Positions 12,490-22,549 are shown, counted from the first letter of the stretch. The stretch: 28,142 bases of DNA from Cyclospora cayetanensis (GCF_002999335.1 NW_020312251.1:1-28142), one strand, 5' to 3'. The notes: a model not told the origin generated them from the sequence alone. Numbers and translations: made by a program.

Positions 12490-13223
12490 ATGCCCAGATT
12501 GCTCCGGTCCTTGCAAGCTACCAAGGTGCCTTCGCATGTTCGGGGTGCTGTTCAAGATCAAACACTCGTATTTTCTCATAGCTTACTAGAGAGGCTGCCT
12601 CCTAGGCCTCCTTACGACCACCACATCCGACTCGCACAGGGGAAGCTATCAACAAAGGCAGCTATTTACAGCATGCCACTTAGCTGTCGAACTTTTCATA
12701 AAAAGGAGATTGCCAAGTTGAACATCAGACTAATTCGCGTATCTGCGCCCAAACAATCATGGTGGGTAAGCAAGATGATGGAACGTGGGAGACGGAAAAT
12801 ACCGATGACGGTCAACTGCCAAGGTGTTAAGCGCCTTCGTGATAGCTCCTGAGTTTCTGATACCATTGGCACACTCCATGCTTCGAGTGCTGGGCGGGAG
12901 AAAATTATTTTCCGCGCTTGACTTGGAAGCTGAGCTTCATCACATAAGGATGACGCCAAAAGACTGATGGAAGACCAATTTCTGTTCATTATTTGGTTTA
13001 TTTGAATATACGCAGATGCCGATTAGTCTCAAGGTTGCACCTACCATATTTTAGGCTAATATTACCGGCTATTGGCCGAGGGGTTATCGCCTTGTTGAAT
13101 GGTGTTTTTTTGGTTGGGCGAGGCCTGGGCTCTGACGTACAGCTCTTGCTGCAGCTGCTGAGCACCTATTTGAGAAATCATTTTATCCCGAATTTCAAGG
13201 AGCGAGAATTCGCAATGCAGTAG
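12490..13223 (+). pseudogene. Remnant reverse transcriptase, element 1
   Basis: LPPRPPYDHHIRLAQG (from about 12595) is the conserved N-terminal box of gypsy RT. KLFSALDLEAELHHIRM then TPKD, a stop, and WKTNF (12902-12985) is the fingers/palm box normally LDLxxGYHQIRMxPxDxxKTAF. GLFEYTQMP follows. The palm catalytic box (YxDD, at about 13083-13112) has become ALLNGVFLVGRG, so both catalytic Asp residues are lost. QLLLQLLSTYLRNHF continues the usual HVxHLxxVLxxLRxxxL helix. At least one stop and several frameshifts make this a dead gene. Confidence 0.85.
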
Positions 13224-13535
13224 CTAGAGTATCTGAGCTATCCGATAAGCGATAGGGGCAATATGCCTTCGGCCGGAAAAGTACATGCTATGTTTTTCTG
13301 GCTAGGGATGTTATTGACGAGACGCTGACGCGAAACTTCCTCAGGGCTGTCAGCTCCCGCCGCCCGTTTATGGGGCCCGAGTTCGCCGACGCTTCAGCAG
13401 AACAGCCTGTTGCACTCACAAAAGGCTACGACGTTCACCTAGATACCAATACACATGACAGCCGTAGAGTGGCTCAAGAAGTAGCTATTCGGATGTACAT
13501 TTCATCCAATTTCTGACTTTGTCAAACCTTACCGC

Positions 13536-13835
13536 CGTAATGCCGACGCATCGAGTTTCGCCTTCGGTGCAGTGCTGGAACAAGACAACAAACAGGTCGA
13601 CATCCTTAACCAGGCCATGAGGCTCTCGCAGTTGGAAGACTCCATTTACAGGCAAGACTTTTGGCTTAAGGCAACACTTTGTAAAAGTAGTGGCGCAAAC
13701 TCCGTTGCGCAAAGGTTGCTGCCTATACAGATCACCAGGCGCTGACCTACCTATGGCGGTTAACTGCCTCCTAGCCGTTACGAGGATTCACAGTGCATCA
13801 GTTTGATTTTCTGGTCAAACTCCAGACATTCTCAA
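13536..13835 (+). pseudogene. Remnant RNase H, element 1
   Basis: NADASSFAFGAVLEQDNKQV (from 13539) matches the gypsy RNase H start (TDASxxAxGAVLxQ), keeping the first catalytic Asp. DSIYRQDFWLKAT fits the YxxxxxELLA box, with the catalytic Glu replaced. After a frameshift AYTDHQALTYLWR (13721-13759) matches the TDHxAL box, keeping the Asp. A stop follows shortly after. Confidence 0.85.
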
Positions 13836-14473
13836 TAAGCTTTCTGGAGAGCACACGAAACGAAGCTGCGTACCACCATTCACAGTTTCCCGTAGCTTGT
13901 GACGGCCCCCCATCTGCTGTTTACTGACCACATGGCGTCTTAGAAGTTGGTGACGGGCATGAGAGTATCGGCGCAACTATTGGGCGGACGCCGGCAAACG
14001 AAAATGATCGGCGCACCAGAGAGAAGATCTCCCTCCCAGCCATCGGGTGAGCCACTGTTGCAACTAGAGCCACCAGATCTAGCGTCTGCAACACCTCAAT
14101 CACCGGGTCGCCCAGCGTCGAAGGTGGAAAGTCTCGACACCTGTGAATCGCAGCTCCCGCACCCCGATGGCTTTCCTTTTTGTCCTCTAAAGATGACCCA
14201 AAGCGCCCTCTGGCTTAGAAAGCTGTATTCTCAAGACGTCCCGACTTTCACAGACCCTACAAAGCGGCAAGGCAGCAAGTAGGTGAAGAGGTCTACTTCG
14301 ACTTCAACGCCAGCAAGCACCCGGCCGTCTCAGCGCTCCAAATCTGCACATTTATGCCGGTATCGTGATGCGATTGTGTCTGTTACCTGAGCTCCTTATC
14401 CATGCGCCATAGCGGCACCATGATCACTCCATCGCCGGCACCCGCTGACACCCCAGACGCTTCAGGCTCCGGG

Positions 14474-15300
14474 TGAACACTACTCTTGGCCGGGTGTGCA
14501 GGGGTCTACCAACGCCTACGTAGAGTCGCGCGTGTAATGCCAAGCGTCCAAGGAACTCGACTGGAAAAGCGGAGGCTTACATGAGCCACTGCAAGACTAT
14601 TGCAGCAGTGGATCGGATTAAGCATCTCGCCGAGCGCCTGATCCACTAGCACGAGTTTCCACAGGTTTCAATTTGTGATCGGCACAGACGAGTCCAGCTT
14701 GCCATGTGGCATCAGCTATGCAGGCACTTCGACATCAAGCGGTCAAAGTAACCCGCGAACCAACCTCGAAGCAACTGTCAGATAGAACCCATAGAAAGGA
14801 CGCTTGAACATATGCTGCGGACTTATATTCAAGCCAAGGAGAACGCGTTGAAGCGTTTGCGTCCCGCTCTTGAGCTTGCGTCCAACACTGTGAGCTCTTC
14901 ATGTGCCGAACTTAGTCCCTTCGAGGTCATGGCCGGTCAGCAACACATTACGGGGACATCGACATAGTTGGGGACTTGATCGCACATACTTGCACTCCCT
15001 ACTAGGAAGCTGTCTAGACAACTGTGTGACCAAACTCAAGGTCATGTAGTTAGGGCCAAGTAACAACCAAAACTTTTGCGCCAACGTGGAACGATGCGAA
15101 TTTGAGCTATTGTGGGCGACAAATTGTGGAACAGCTACCGCAATCTCTGGGATGTCGCCATCTGCTCCATCCTTGAGCCTCGCTACCATGGCCACTTTTC
15201 GATAGAGCGAACAGGCAATGTGGCTTACCGCGTTGCCTATTTTCCTTCATACACATTCCACGATGTTTTCCACGAATCTCCAGCGAAGGCAGGGAAAGGG
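14474..15300 (+). pseudogene. Remnant integrase with GPY/F-like tail, element 1
   Basis: HYSWPGVQGSTNAYVESRV (14477 on) is the end of the integrase zinc finger (YWPGMxxxVxxYVxxC). The first Cys of CxxCQ is now Arg and a stop precedes CQASK. From about 14668 the core reads CDRHRR..., then IERTLEHMLRTYIQAKE and ELSPFEVMAGQQ, the usual SDRD ... NRTLExxLR ... SPFExxxG order. From about 15175 LEPRYHGHF, GNVAYRV and HDVFHES match the GPF/VAYRL/HPVFHVS signature of gypsy integrase C-termini. Several stops and frame changes occur. Confidence 0.88.
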
Positions 15301-15320
15301 GAGGTTTTATGGAAACCACT

Positions 15321-15406
15321 TCATAGCTTTTTCTCAAGTTTGTATTGAGTCTGGAGTTGAGTGTCTTCCTACGGACACCGTAGATGGAACGCTATAGTTA
15401 CTAGCA
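15321..15406 (+). repeat. LTR-like hairpin repeat, copy A
   Basis: Lies directly after the integrase remnant of element 1. It shares a near-identical core with copy B at about 18921-18998: TGTA-TGAGTCTGGAG, a short loop, then CCTACGGA. Imperfect complementary arms (ATAGC... and ...GCTAT) flank the core. A start at TGTA just beyond a purine tract is what an LTR boundary looks like. Similarity to copy B reappears about 200 bp later (GTGAACGAAATCCGGCTG, about 15542). I infer a decayed LTR. Confidence 0.6.
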
Positions 15407-15962
15407 CCGAAGACTTCGACACAGCGGTTCACCGCACATCCACTGGCTATGAGTGCAGTGGATGCCATGATTCCGTATAACAGTTATCTTTTTGATAAGG
15501 GTCTTTACTAATTCGATAAGCTGATCTTTTTTGGAGAACGCGTGAACGAAATCCGGCTGAAGAATGAACTTGGGAATGCCTCAGCACCTGCTTGGGGGAA
15601 AGAGGTCGGCCCGCATGCTACTCTGAAAGTAGTAGCCACACAGCCGATAAAATGACACGGGGTTTGGCCAATAAAACGTTCGCCAATGCGTCGCTGAGGT
15701 TATGCCACCAGCGGAGTATGAAGCCCATCAGGCCAGGCAAGTATCCACAGATTTTTCCATCCGGTTGGAGATGTGCCTCGCACAGTGCATACCAGATGAA
15801 AAGCTACTGTTATTCCTTCTGTCACATCAATTTGAGTGAGAAGTACTTTCGTAATTGTTGGATTCACTCAGAGGATTTAGTCTGCTGCCAGAAATTGCTG
15901 CACTTTAAGCCTGCATACAAATCTTACCCCATCGGTTTATGACGAGATCTGCTCAACAGCAA

Positions 15963-16414
15963 GCCCTGAGAGAATTGGGAAAGCTAAAGCAGGAGAATCT
16001 GCAACCAAACCAATATATACCGGGATATTTGAACCTTCGAATAGATCTAATACAAACTATTGCCTATGTAAGTGTTCGTCCATGTCGTGGTTCTTCCATA
16101 CCAAAGTGACACGTTGTGGGGTCACATCATGGAAATAGACTAATCGAGTGGGCAGACAACCGGCGAACTTTCACATGGGATGGACTAGTTGAGGCTTGAC
16201 GAGGAAAGGAGAGTAGATTCTGCATCACTCACTGAAAAGGAAGAGCCAACTCGTGACTTAGAGCCGACCGATGAAAGGGCTATGCCAGCCGGCCCTCACC
16301 TGCAGTCTAAGAAGGGCGGGAAAAGAAAGCGAGAACTAGCGCTTCTAGGTAGACTCAGACAGCCGCAGCAACTGTGAAAGATTAGGTCATGTTATCCGAA
16401 ACTTCAAGCACATG
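15963..16414 (+). pseudogene. Remnant gag and zinc knuckle, element 2
   Basis: ALRELGKLKQENLQPNQY followed by an aromatic and hydrophobic helix (15963-16072) resembles the capsid segment of gypsy gag. At 16361-16414 RSNCERLGHVIRNFKH has exact C-x2-C-x4-H-x4-C spacing, but the first Cys is Arg and the last Cys is Phe, each explained by one base change (TGC to CGC, TGC to TTC). Acidic and basic stretches lie between the two (about 16189-16377), as expected for a gag C-terminus. Confidence 0.6.
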
Positions 16415-17323
16415 CAAAATGCCAATGACGATGAACAACTGAACTTAATCTAGCTGTAGCCAGCTAGCTGGCGAGCACCAAAGGTGCTTGAGAAAAAAGG
16501 AAGGTGTTTCACTAGACTTCAGCACAGTGAAACATTTGGGGCCGTACTACGGGTCGATTCCGCGCTGGTACAGGCTAACGTTTAGTAATCATATCCAAGG
16601 AGACGGTACAGAAGTGCAGTCTGCCTGCACAATCGTTAGCGCTGTACCATAGGCTCAGGGTTGCTGACGGCTAGCAGGACACAACGGCTGACGAAGTTTC
16701 GGCAGTTTTATGCTACTCCAGTCGGAATCAGCTTAAATCTACCTGCTTTCTGACTTCTATGGTGGTCTTGTACACCATGACGTACTCCGGAGCGTGCTAT
16801 GGGTGACCGGGTGGAAGGAGCTAAAGGGGGTGCATGCGGCCACAGCTGTGCGTTGTGGAGGTTAGGGTGGCAGGGAGCGGTAAGAAGAAGCGCTTCGTGC
16901 AAGGCTCAAACACGTTCACTGCGTGGATGATGAGCAGTGTAGAGTACACTCCACAACAAGATGAGGCAGAGTTTTTATGCTGGCGGCTGAGCAGCACAGT
17001 ACGAGAAGACGGTTCTAAGCATGCATCCATTCTTAGTGTCTCTACGACCGCATTTTTTTTCTGAAGTATATGATTAAGTGCCAAGCCGAACACTAGCAGG
17101 AATGAGTTAATATCAAGGAGGACTTAGTGAATGCGCTAAATAATGACAAGCTGCGAGCAGGCTCGCCGTCTGCTTGCCATCCTGCCCGCCATATCGGGCA
17201 GGAACAAATGTCAGCCTAAAGCTATGTTGAGCGTAATTGGAAGCCTCGACATCATAAAGATAATCTTCTTTGGCAGGCGGAAGACTTGGTGGACTAGGCA
17301 AAGTACATAATCATACAAAGCAT

Positions 17324-17790
17324 AATCTTGTATGGATGCCGACGAAGAACGGAAGGTGGTGCATGTGCATTACCTTCAGGCTCCTTAACAAGATAACTGC
17401 GAAGCTTAAGTTACCAATGCTTTGATTTGACGAGCTGTACGACAAATCACACCTTTCACTGTCTGCTTGGAGTTCGAATTCGCAGACGGTTTCTTGTAAT
17501 TCTTATTCACCCTGATGCTAGGAACAAAACGACGTTACACACTTGCACTCGGAGACTGGAGTAAACATGTAGGTCATAAAAAGCTTTTTATTGCTCTAGT
17601 TGAACTGCAATGTCAATCTACCCGGATAATCATAAGCATATCAATGGGAGGGCTGTCTACATGGACGAAAGCTTAGTCTTCAACCAAAGCGTTCAAAAGG
17701 GCCTGAAGCATGTTAGGCATGCGAATCCGCTAGTGCCAGACAAGCAGTGGTATCCGGAAGTACACAAGTGTTTGCTTTTTATGAGATAAA
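17324..17790 (+). pseudogene. Remnant reverse transcriptase, element 2
   Basis: NLVWMPTKNGRWCMCITFRL then LNKITAKLKLP, a stop and FDELYDK (17324-17452) is the gypsy RT box VxKKDGxxRMCxDYRxLNKxTxKxxxPLPxIDELLD. LIHPDARNKTTLHT (about 17500-17545) matches IxxxDxxKTAFxT. The palm box reads VYMDESLVFNQS (17655-17690): the canonical YMDD has become Y-M-D-E, followed by LKHVRH and WYPEVHKC, matching HLxHVRxVLxLL ... LYxKxxKC. The pieces fall in different frames. Confidence 0.85.
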
Positions 17791-17949
17791 GTGGGCAACT
17801 GGGTCTTTACTTCGTGCAAAATATTTCTTAAGAAGCGATTTTTGCTACCAATTGAAGCAATTAATGCGTGGTCTTTCTATTCATCCAACAGCGGAGACGT
17901 TGCAAAATTGTGTGCAGTCTGATCTTTTTCCCGCTGCTCTTTTGTGGGT

Positions 17950-18120
17950 ATGCTCAGATTTATGATTGTTGTGCTTATATACTCAAGAAAAGGAAGCCCA
18001 TCACCTGGACAGACGATGACGATGCTGCATGAGAGATACTTCTCTGCTGCCTTACAACCCCTGCAGCACTAGCTTTGCCCAATTATGGTGTCATTGCATT
18101 TCAACAAGCAATGCAAATAG
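17950..18120 (+). pseudogene. Remnant RT-RNase H connection, element 2
   Basis: LKKRKPITWTDDDDAA (about 17978-18030), a stop, then EILLCCLTTPAALALPNYG matches the gypsy connection segment LLKKGxPFxWTxxxxxAFxxLKxxLTxAPVLxLPD. What should follow is the first RNase H Asp (TDAS), but the reading dissolves after ALPNYGVIAFQQ. The sequence from here to 18.9 kb has no recognisable RNase H or integrase motif. Confidence 0.75.
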
Positions 18121-18900
18121 AGTAGCGGTGGGTGCCCTTCGTTTCCGACAGACTATGAGCTTTCTTAAAATCCAAATTATTACTTATTATTTCTATTGCT
18201 TTACCCTTAACAAGCAGCGGTATTCAAAAAAAAGGGATTGTCTGCGGTATGGTGGGGCGTGTAGAATGTACCTTGCGAAGCGTTATCAGGGCTTTAATTA
18301 TTATAGAGCTGTTTTCTGCTTTGGGCGCCACACAAATCTCAGCGCTTCGACTACACTACCATCGCCTCGCTAGGGTCGTGTTGGCTTGGTTCTTCGTTAA
18401 TTGTTGCCTGGAGCTTGTACACTTTTCCCATTCGAGTTTGCTTATGGGATTGACGCACACATTTGTTTATATAAATTTGTTCGCGCTTCTGTTTGCCGAT
18501 GGTGGGGACATAGACCAGGAACTGTTCCGCGCTTCGGCATGCAGCTGGTCTCGATATAAACGTAAGGAACACGAAGACATGATGTTTCAAAAAAGCAGGC
18601 AGGAGTGAATGTAGAGGTATTAGCTATACCTAAACACTTTTGCGTGACACTAATTATAATAAGCTATTAACTACTAAAGGCTTGACTAAAGGGTTTGGCT
18701 GTGAGGTGTATACCTTATTTATTGCAGTGTGCTCTTAGTACAATACAGGGGGACGCACTATAATCTGTGTGTGCGTTTGTGTGCGCGCGCTAAATGCAGT
18801 GGTGATTGGTGGGAGTGTTTCGGGTGTGTAGCTTGAGCACTGTAGCCGTCTTTTCCCCCTAAGAATCCAAAACTCTGGAGGGCGGACAGGGGAGGGCCCA
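18121..18900. other. Interval after element 2 RNase H start, unassigned
   Basis: Holds an overlapping pair of plus-strand open frames (18029-18373, 18249-18608) rich in hydrophobic residues, with no family I recognise. By position it should have contained RNase H and integrase of element 2, so it is either deleted and eroded element sequence or later inserted DNA. A (TG)n-like stretch lies at 18766-18788. Confidence 0.4.
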
Positions 18901-18920
18901 AGTTGTTGTTTTAAAAACGC

Positions 18921-18998
18921 TCAATAACGTTTCACCTAGTTGTAGTGAGTCTGGAGGTAAGTGTCCTCCTACGGAGACTCTAGGTGAAGCGTTACACT
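18921..18998 (+). repeat. LTR-like hairpin repeat, copy B (strong stem-loop)
   Basis: Arms TAACGTTTCACCTAG (18925-18939) and CTAGGTGAAGCGTTA (18980-18994) pair at 14 of 15 positions. Inside them AGTCT (18948-18952) pairs with AGACT (18975-18979), and GGAGG (18953-18957) pairs with CCTCC (18965-18969) around a seven-base loop, with TACGG left as a bulge. The core matches copy A after element 1. It starts TGTA at 18941, consistent with an LTR edge, and downstream GTGAGTAAATCTGGCTG (about 19016) again resembles the sequence after copy A. Confidence 0.7.
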
Positions 18999-20040
18999 CT
19001 GTCGTGCTAAGTCAGTGAGTAAATCTGGCTGGATGCCCGCCTCCTTGAGGAGTGCATTAACTTAACCTCCAGCGTGTGAACCATTGTTTTGAGCATGTGC
19101 CCCCAGTGATATGGAACTGTGGTAAGGTGTCTCTAAAGGCAAATGCCGAGTGAACCGCCCCCTTATTTCAATAGTGGAGTCCAATGGTGTGAGCGTGAGG
19201 AGTCAAGGGATCGCTTTTGAAGAAAAATAGTATCACATTTTCCTAGGGCTTTTTGTGGCTTGCGGTCCAAGGATCTCCAAAACAAACACCGTACACGGAC
19301 GGCTCCTCCCACATACTTGTGCTCGACTCATCTTTACCCAGCGATCCACATGTACAACCACGTTCGCTTTCTTTCGCAGGCAATTTTACGCATCTTAGGT
19401 CTCTCTTTTGATGCACAGACGGTGGAACGCCCTAGCAGCTCTAACTGCAACACTGAGAGCCACCCAGGGAGCCACGCGGTGAATCACCTGATCACGCAGC
19501 AACTGCAGCGCAAGACCTCGAATATCCAGGAAACGCATAAGCTGCGCTAGTGGAACGAGTACAATCCCACAGGGTTGTGCTAGATCAATCGAGCAATGCA
19601 AGCTCTGTGCCGACAATACATGGGGCCTAGCTACATTTTAGCACTTTCTGCTACACCAGTTATATGTAACGACCAACTAGTAGTATTCGTTGCACCGAAG
19701 CGGTAGCTTGATACGGAAAGAATAGATATTGTAAGCCTTTGCGCTCCAGGTTATTGTCTGTAAACTATTTGTGAAGGGGCGGAGTTTTCAGAGGAAGTAA
19801 CACTGCGCACTGTAGCTAGCTGGCCCCATCCCTGCATGCCAGAACTTTGAGGGGCAGGGCAAGGCTAGGAAAAGGGGGACCACTTTGAAATGGAGGCTTG
19901 AGAACGCTGCGTGCGTAAATCTTTTATTGGGATTCGGGACGAATTATCTTCTATGGAGGTTCTTGGCGGGTATCACACTAACTTGAAGGGAAGTCGCACT
20001 AGAGGACGGAAGCTAGATCAGTTGCAGTAAGAATATGACC
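18999..20040. other. Region after LTR-like copy B, no recognisable gene
   Basis: A plus frame at 19260-19550 (96 aa) and a minus frame at 19395-19616 are the longest, without known domains. By position this could be the LTR remainder and gag of a third gypsy copy, but I found no zinc knuckle or RT motif to prove it. Confidence 0.4.
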
Positions 20041-20045
20041 CGTGC

Positions 20046-20116
20046 TATACTGCACAGTATCGAGCTGCAAAGAAGGCTTATCACGACCAGAGGGGGGCCC
20101 CTGACGAAACCATAAA
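20046..20116 (+). pseudogene. Possible integrase-tail scrap of a third gypsy copy
   Basis: In one frame YTAQYRAAKKAYHDQRGAPD resembles the segment between integrase core and GPY/F-like tail of gypsy elements, where a helix of the form AxxxAKxxYDRxR precedes VGDKV. A stop follows within about eight residues. The match is short and could be chance. Its interest lies in its position just beyond the second LTR-like repeat. Confidence 0.3.
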
Positions 20117-20326
20117 TTGAAGTTCCTTCTAAACGCAGCAACTCATGCTTGACGGCTCGTGAAATAATAACGTGGGATTTTACCTTCGCCTAAAGGCGGA
20201 AGCACAAAGCGCAACAATTTTAGAGGCATTTTTTGCATAAGGAGCAAGAGCCGAAGCAGTTCAACTGGCGTACTCTTACCAGCGCGCACACCGGAGACTG
20301 AATGAAAGAGCGACAAGCAACATCCG

Positions 20327-20361
20327 CCCCCCCCCCCCCCGCTTCCACAACAATTGTTGTG
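20327..20361. repeat. Poly-C run followed by a perfect 16-bp palindrome
   Basis: Fourteen C at 20327-20340 are followed after five bases by CACAACAATTGTTGTG (20346-20361), which equals its own reverse complement. It sits at the edge between retroelement debris and the unidentified plus-strand gene. No function is assigned. Confidence 0.85.
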
Positions 20362-20766
20362 TTGAGATGTTGCTTAGCATGGATTTTCCAGTGTTTGATT
20401 AGGGTGAAATGGGAGCGTGGAGAGGGGGAGGCGGGCACAGTGGGACTGCGATCCCGTTGGTTTCTCTTTCTCTGGCTGGGGGCCCCCCAAGAGGTCCGTT
20501 CCGTGGTAAAGGGGTGCTGGCTGCACGCGCTGCGCTCAAGGGGTGTCGCGGGAAGACTGGATGTGTAGTATTTAATCAATAGTTTTATGCAGTTCCTGCA
20601 ATAAGGAGCTTCGCCGTCGAGTCCAATTCTGCTCCTCCGCAGAAGAAGGGACCCCTCTCTCAGTCCCTGGGCTGCTGCCAGATCTGGTGGTGTTAGTGTT
20701 GGTCCGGCTCGCACCCTTCTTCTGAATTTTCGCATTTTGTCTTTTTCCTATCTTCCCGCCTCGCAG

Positions 20767-22549
20767 GTCTGCAGCTGTGCAGGGGCCGCGCGGCTCGCGT
20801 ATTGTCTCGTCTACGGATCTCCTGAATGATCCCGGCGTTCTTCCTCTCCGTGGTCTGTCTCAGCCTCCAGCTGCATCTGGCACTGGATCCCTGAGAAGGG
20901 CCCCCTTTGCAAGGGGCCCTTGCTGCACTGGGTGGTCTCGCGACTACAGGCGAGAATAAGAACATGTTCTTCTTGTCTCCTTGTTTGAGGGGCTGGAGGC
21001 AGAGAGGCTGGCGTTGGGAAGCTATGCAGAGGGGCCGCCATCGGTGGGTGCACATAGATTATCCTCCACGGAAGCGTTCTACTGTTAAGAAGGTGAGTTG
21101 TATGCCTGACGACGGTGCCCACATTCATGGCGAAGCCGACTTCGCTGACGAACATCCCCGTTTTTTTCAACCGGCTTCCAGTGCAATATTTGCCCCTGAA
21201 TAGGCACGTACCTAACTGGGATTGCGCTCAGCCAGCTACCCTTCACAAATACATAATTCTATTCTCAACCCCCTCCCACGCATTGCATCCTCTATGGCTC
21301 CCGTCCCAGGCTCCCACTCCCTCTGTGGCGGCACTCGTTTTGTATTGCTACTCTCTGTGCCACCCTTCCCCTGCCCTGTCCTTCCTCCTTCGTGCCTGAT
21401 CTTTCCTGACGGGCGCGAGAAAGAGGCATGGAGAAAGAAAGATACCGCTTTTCAGACAGACTGTTCTGCAGGCTTCCCTTAAGGTGGCCAGACGTCCTTC
21501 AGTGCTGCTTTGCCCTCTGTGTGTATGCTCCCAGCTGCACGAGAGCCACGACAAGCTGATCTTCGTCTGTCAGGGATACAGAGACCGTCTCCTGTCGGAA
21601 AAGCTACCTCCCGAGTTGCAGAAGCGTCTGCAAGAACTGAAGGATAGCCCTGTGCCGCTATATGATAGGCGCTTGCCGTGGTCGCAAGACCTTCAGAGTA
21701 AGAGCCGGCCCTTACCCTCCATCTTCTACTCCTGCGTCAGTATACGGGGAATACGACCTCTCGAGTTTTACCACCGTTGCCTCGCGGCTTTCTTCAGGAT
21801 TGGGATCTTAAATCTGTGTTGCAGCGCTGCTTTCACACATGTTGGAGAGAGGACACGCCTTCTCCGTCCAGCCCCTTTGGGGATTTCAGCTGCAATAACC
21901 GGGAAGTGTTCATGGCGGGCTGCGAGGTTGTGCTTGTGGTATCACGCAGAAGCCATTCAACGCACGGCAGTCCCTTGTGTGGCTTTCGCTACTGGGCGCA
22001 CTCACCAGTGCGTCTAAAGTCCCTCTTTGCGGTAACCGCAACATCAACTGTCGCTGCAGTTCCCGTGCATCCACCCACAACCACATACATATATATATGC
22101 ATGCAACCCCGTGAAGTGTACGTGCACCTACTTTAGGGTGTCTGTGCAGCTTGTTGGAGGCCTTTACGATGGAAGAGGTTTTCGCCCTAGAGAAACTCGT
22201 CCCCGAGATACTTCAGGGCTTCGCGGGTGGGTACTGGGCGGGAGAGGGGAGACCCACCTCTGTGTGTTAAGTGCCGTACGAGGTTATGAGGCCCCTTCCA
22301 AAGGCATTTGGAAGACCACAGAGCAGCCGAACAAGTGGTTGCCTGCTCCTGAAAAGTTCGAATTAGCGGCTCACTGGTGGGCCGAATATAACTCTAGAAC
22401 CTCGTTTGGCGCCGTTCAAAGGTTCTTTCCACTCCACCTCACCGAGTCAGGAGCAATCGTGTGTTTGTCTCCTGGCCTCAGAACTCAACAAGAGACTTCC
22501 CGAGGATGCAAAAGACGCCGCAAAGACGCGGCACAGGCCCCTGGACCTA
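20767..22549 (+). CDS. Unidentified multi-exon gene, convergent with MCM5
   Basis: I do not recognise the family, and the model is partial. Best-supported exons: one opening at 20767 after a strong polypyrimidine tract (SAAVQGPRGSRIVSSTDLLN); one ending at a GTGAGT donor at 21092 (HRWVHIDYPPRKRSTVKK); one at 21535-21697 (LHESHDKLIFVCQGYRDRL to RRLPWSQDLQ), which joins the previous one in phase 0; one at 22150-22226 (LLEAFTMEEVFALEKLVPEI); and one ending about 22549 (LNKRLPEDAKDAAKTRHR). A possible exon from 21825 reads LLSHMLERGHAFSVQPLWGF and is phase-compatible with 21697. The helical Leu/Ala pattern faintly recalls RAP/FASTK-type helical-repeat proteins; that is speculation. No membrane segment or catalytic motif was seen. 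The 5' and 3' ends are not defined. Confidence 0.42.
20896..20921. repeat. GC-rich inverted repeat in candidate exon
   Basis: AAGGGCCCC (20896-20904) pairs with GGGGCCCTT (20913-20921). The inner TTGCAA extends the pairing, giving a nearly continuous 12-bp stem with a two-base bulge. It lies within the first candidate exon of the unidentified plus-strand gene. Confidence 0.8.

Larger units (their letters stand above)
10450..15340 (+). mobile_element. Decayed Ty3/gypsy LTR retroelement, copy 1
   Basis: Plus-strand relic keeping the full Ty3/gypsy order: gag zinc knuckle (about 10.95 kb), aspartic protease (11.7-12.0 kb), reverse transcriptase (12.5-13.2 kb), RNase H (13.5-13.8 kb), integrase with HHCC, DDE core and GPY/F-like tail (14.47-15.3 kb). 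This order (integrase last) is Metaviridae-type, not copia-type. Frames shift repeatedly, in-frame stops occur in every domain, and the YxDD box is lost, so it cannot encode a working polyprotein. A purine-rich stretch at 15288-15303 could be the old polypurine tract, followed by an LTR-like repeat. The left end is not defined. No chromodomain was seen after the integrase. Confidence 0.85.
15410..18935 (+). mobile_element. Decayed Ty3/gypsy LTR retroelement, copy 2
   Basis: A second plus-strand gypsy relic immediately after the LTR-like repeat that ends element 1. It shows gag-like helices (15963-16072), a zinc knuckle (16361-16414), RT fingers (17324-17452), the RT palm (17655-17790) and the RT-RNase H connection (17950-18105). 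The protease was not recognised between 16.4 and 17.3 kb. Most of RNase H and all of the integrase are missing before the next LTR-like repeat at 18.94 kb, so an internal deletion of roughly 1.5-2 kb is likely. Stops interrupt all domains. The shared repeats and the same orientation suggest a tandem pair, not two independent insertions. Confidence 0.78.

Noticed and set aside
20220..20735. Minus-strand open frame of 171 aa
   Set aside because: Contains a poly-Gly derived from the poly-C run, has no recognisable domain, and overlaps the region leading into the plus-strand gene with better splice signals.
20811..21170. Minus-strand open frame of 119 aa
   Set aside because: Overlaps plus-strand exons ending at a strong GTGAGT donor; no family features.
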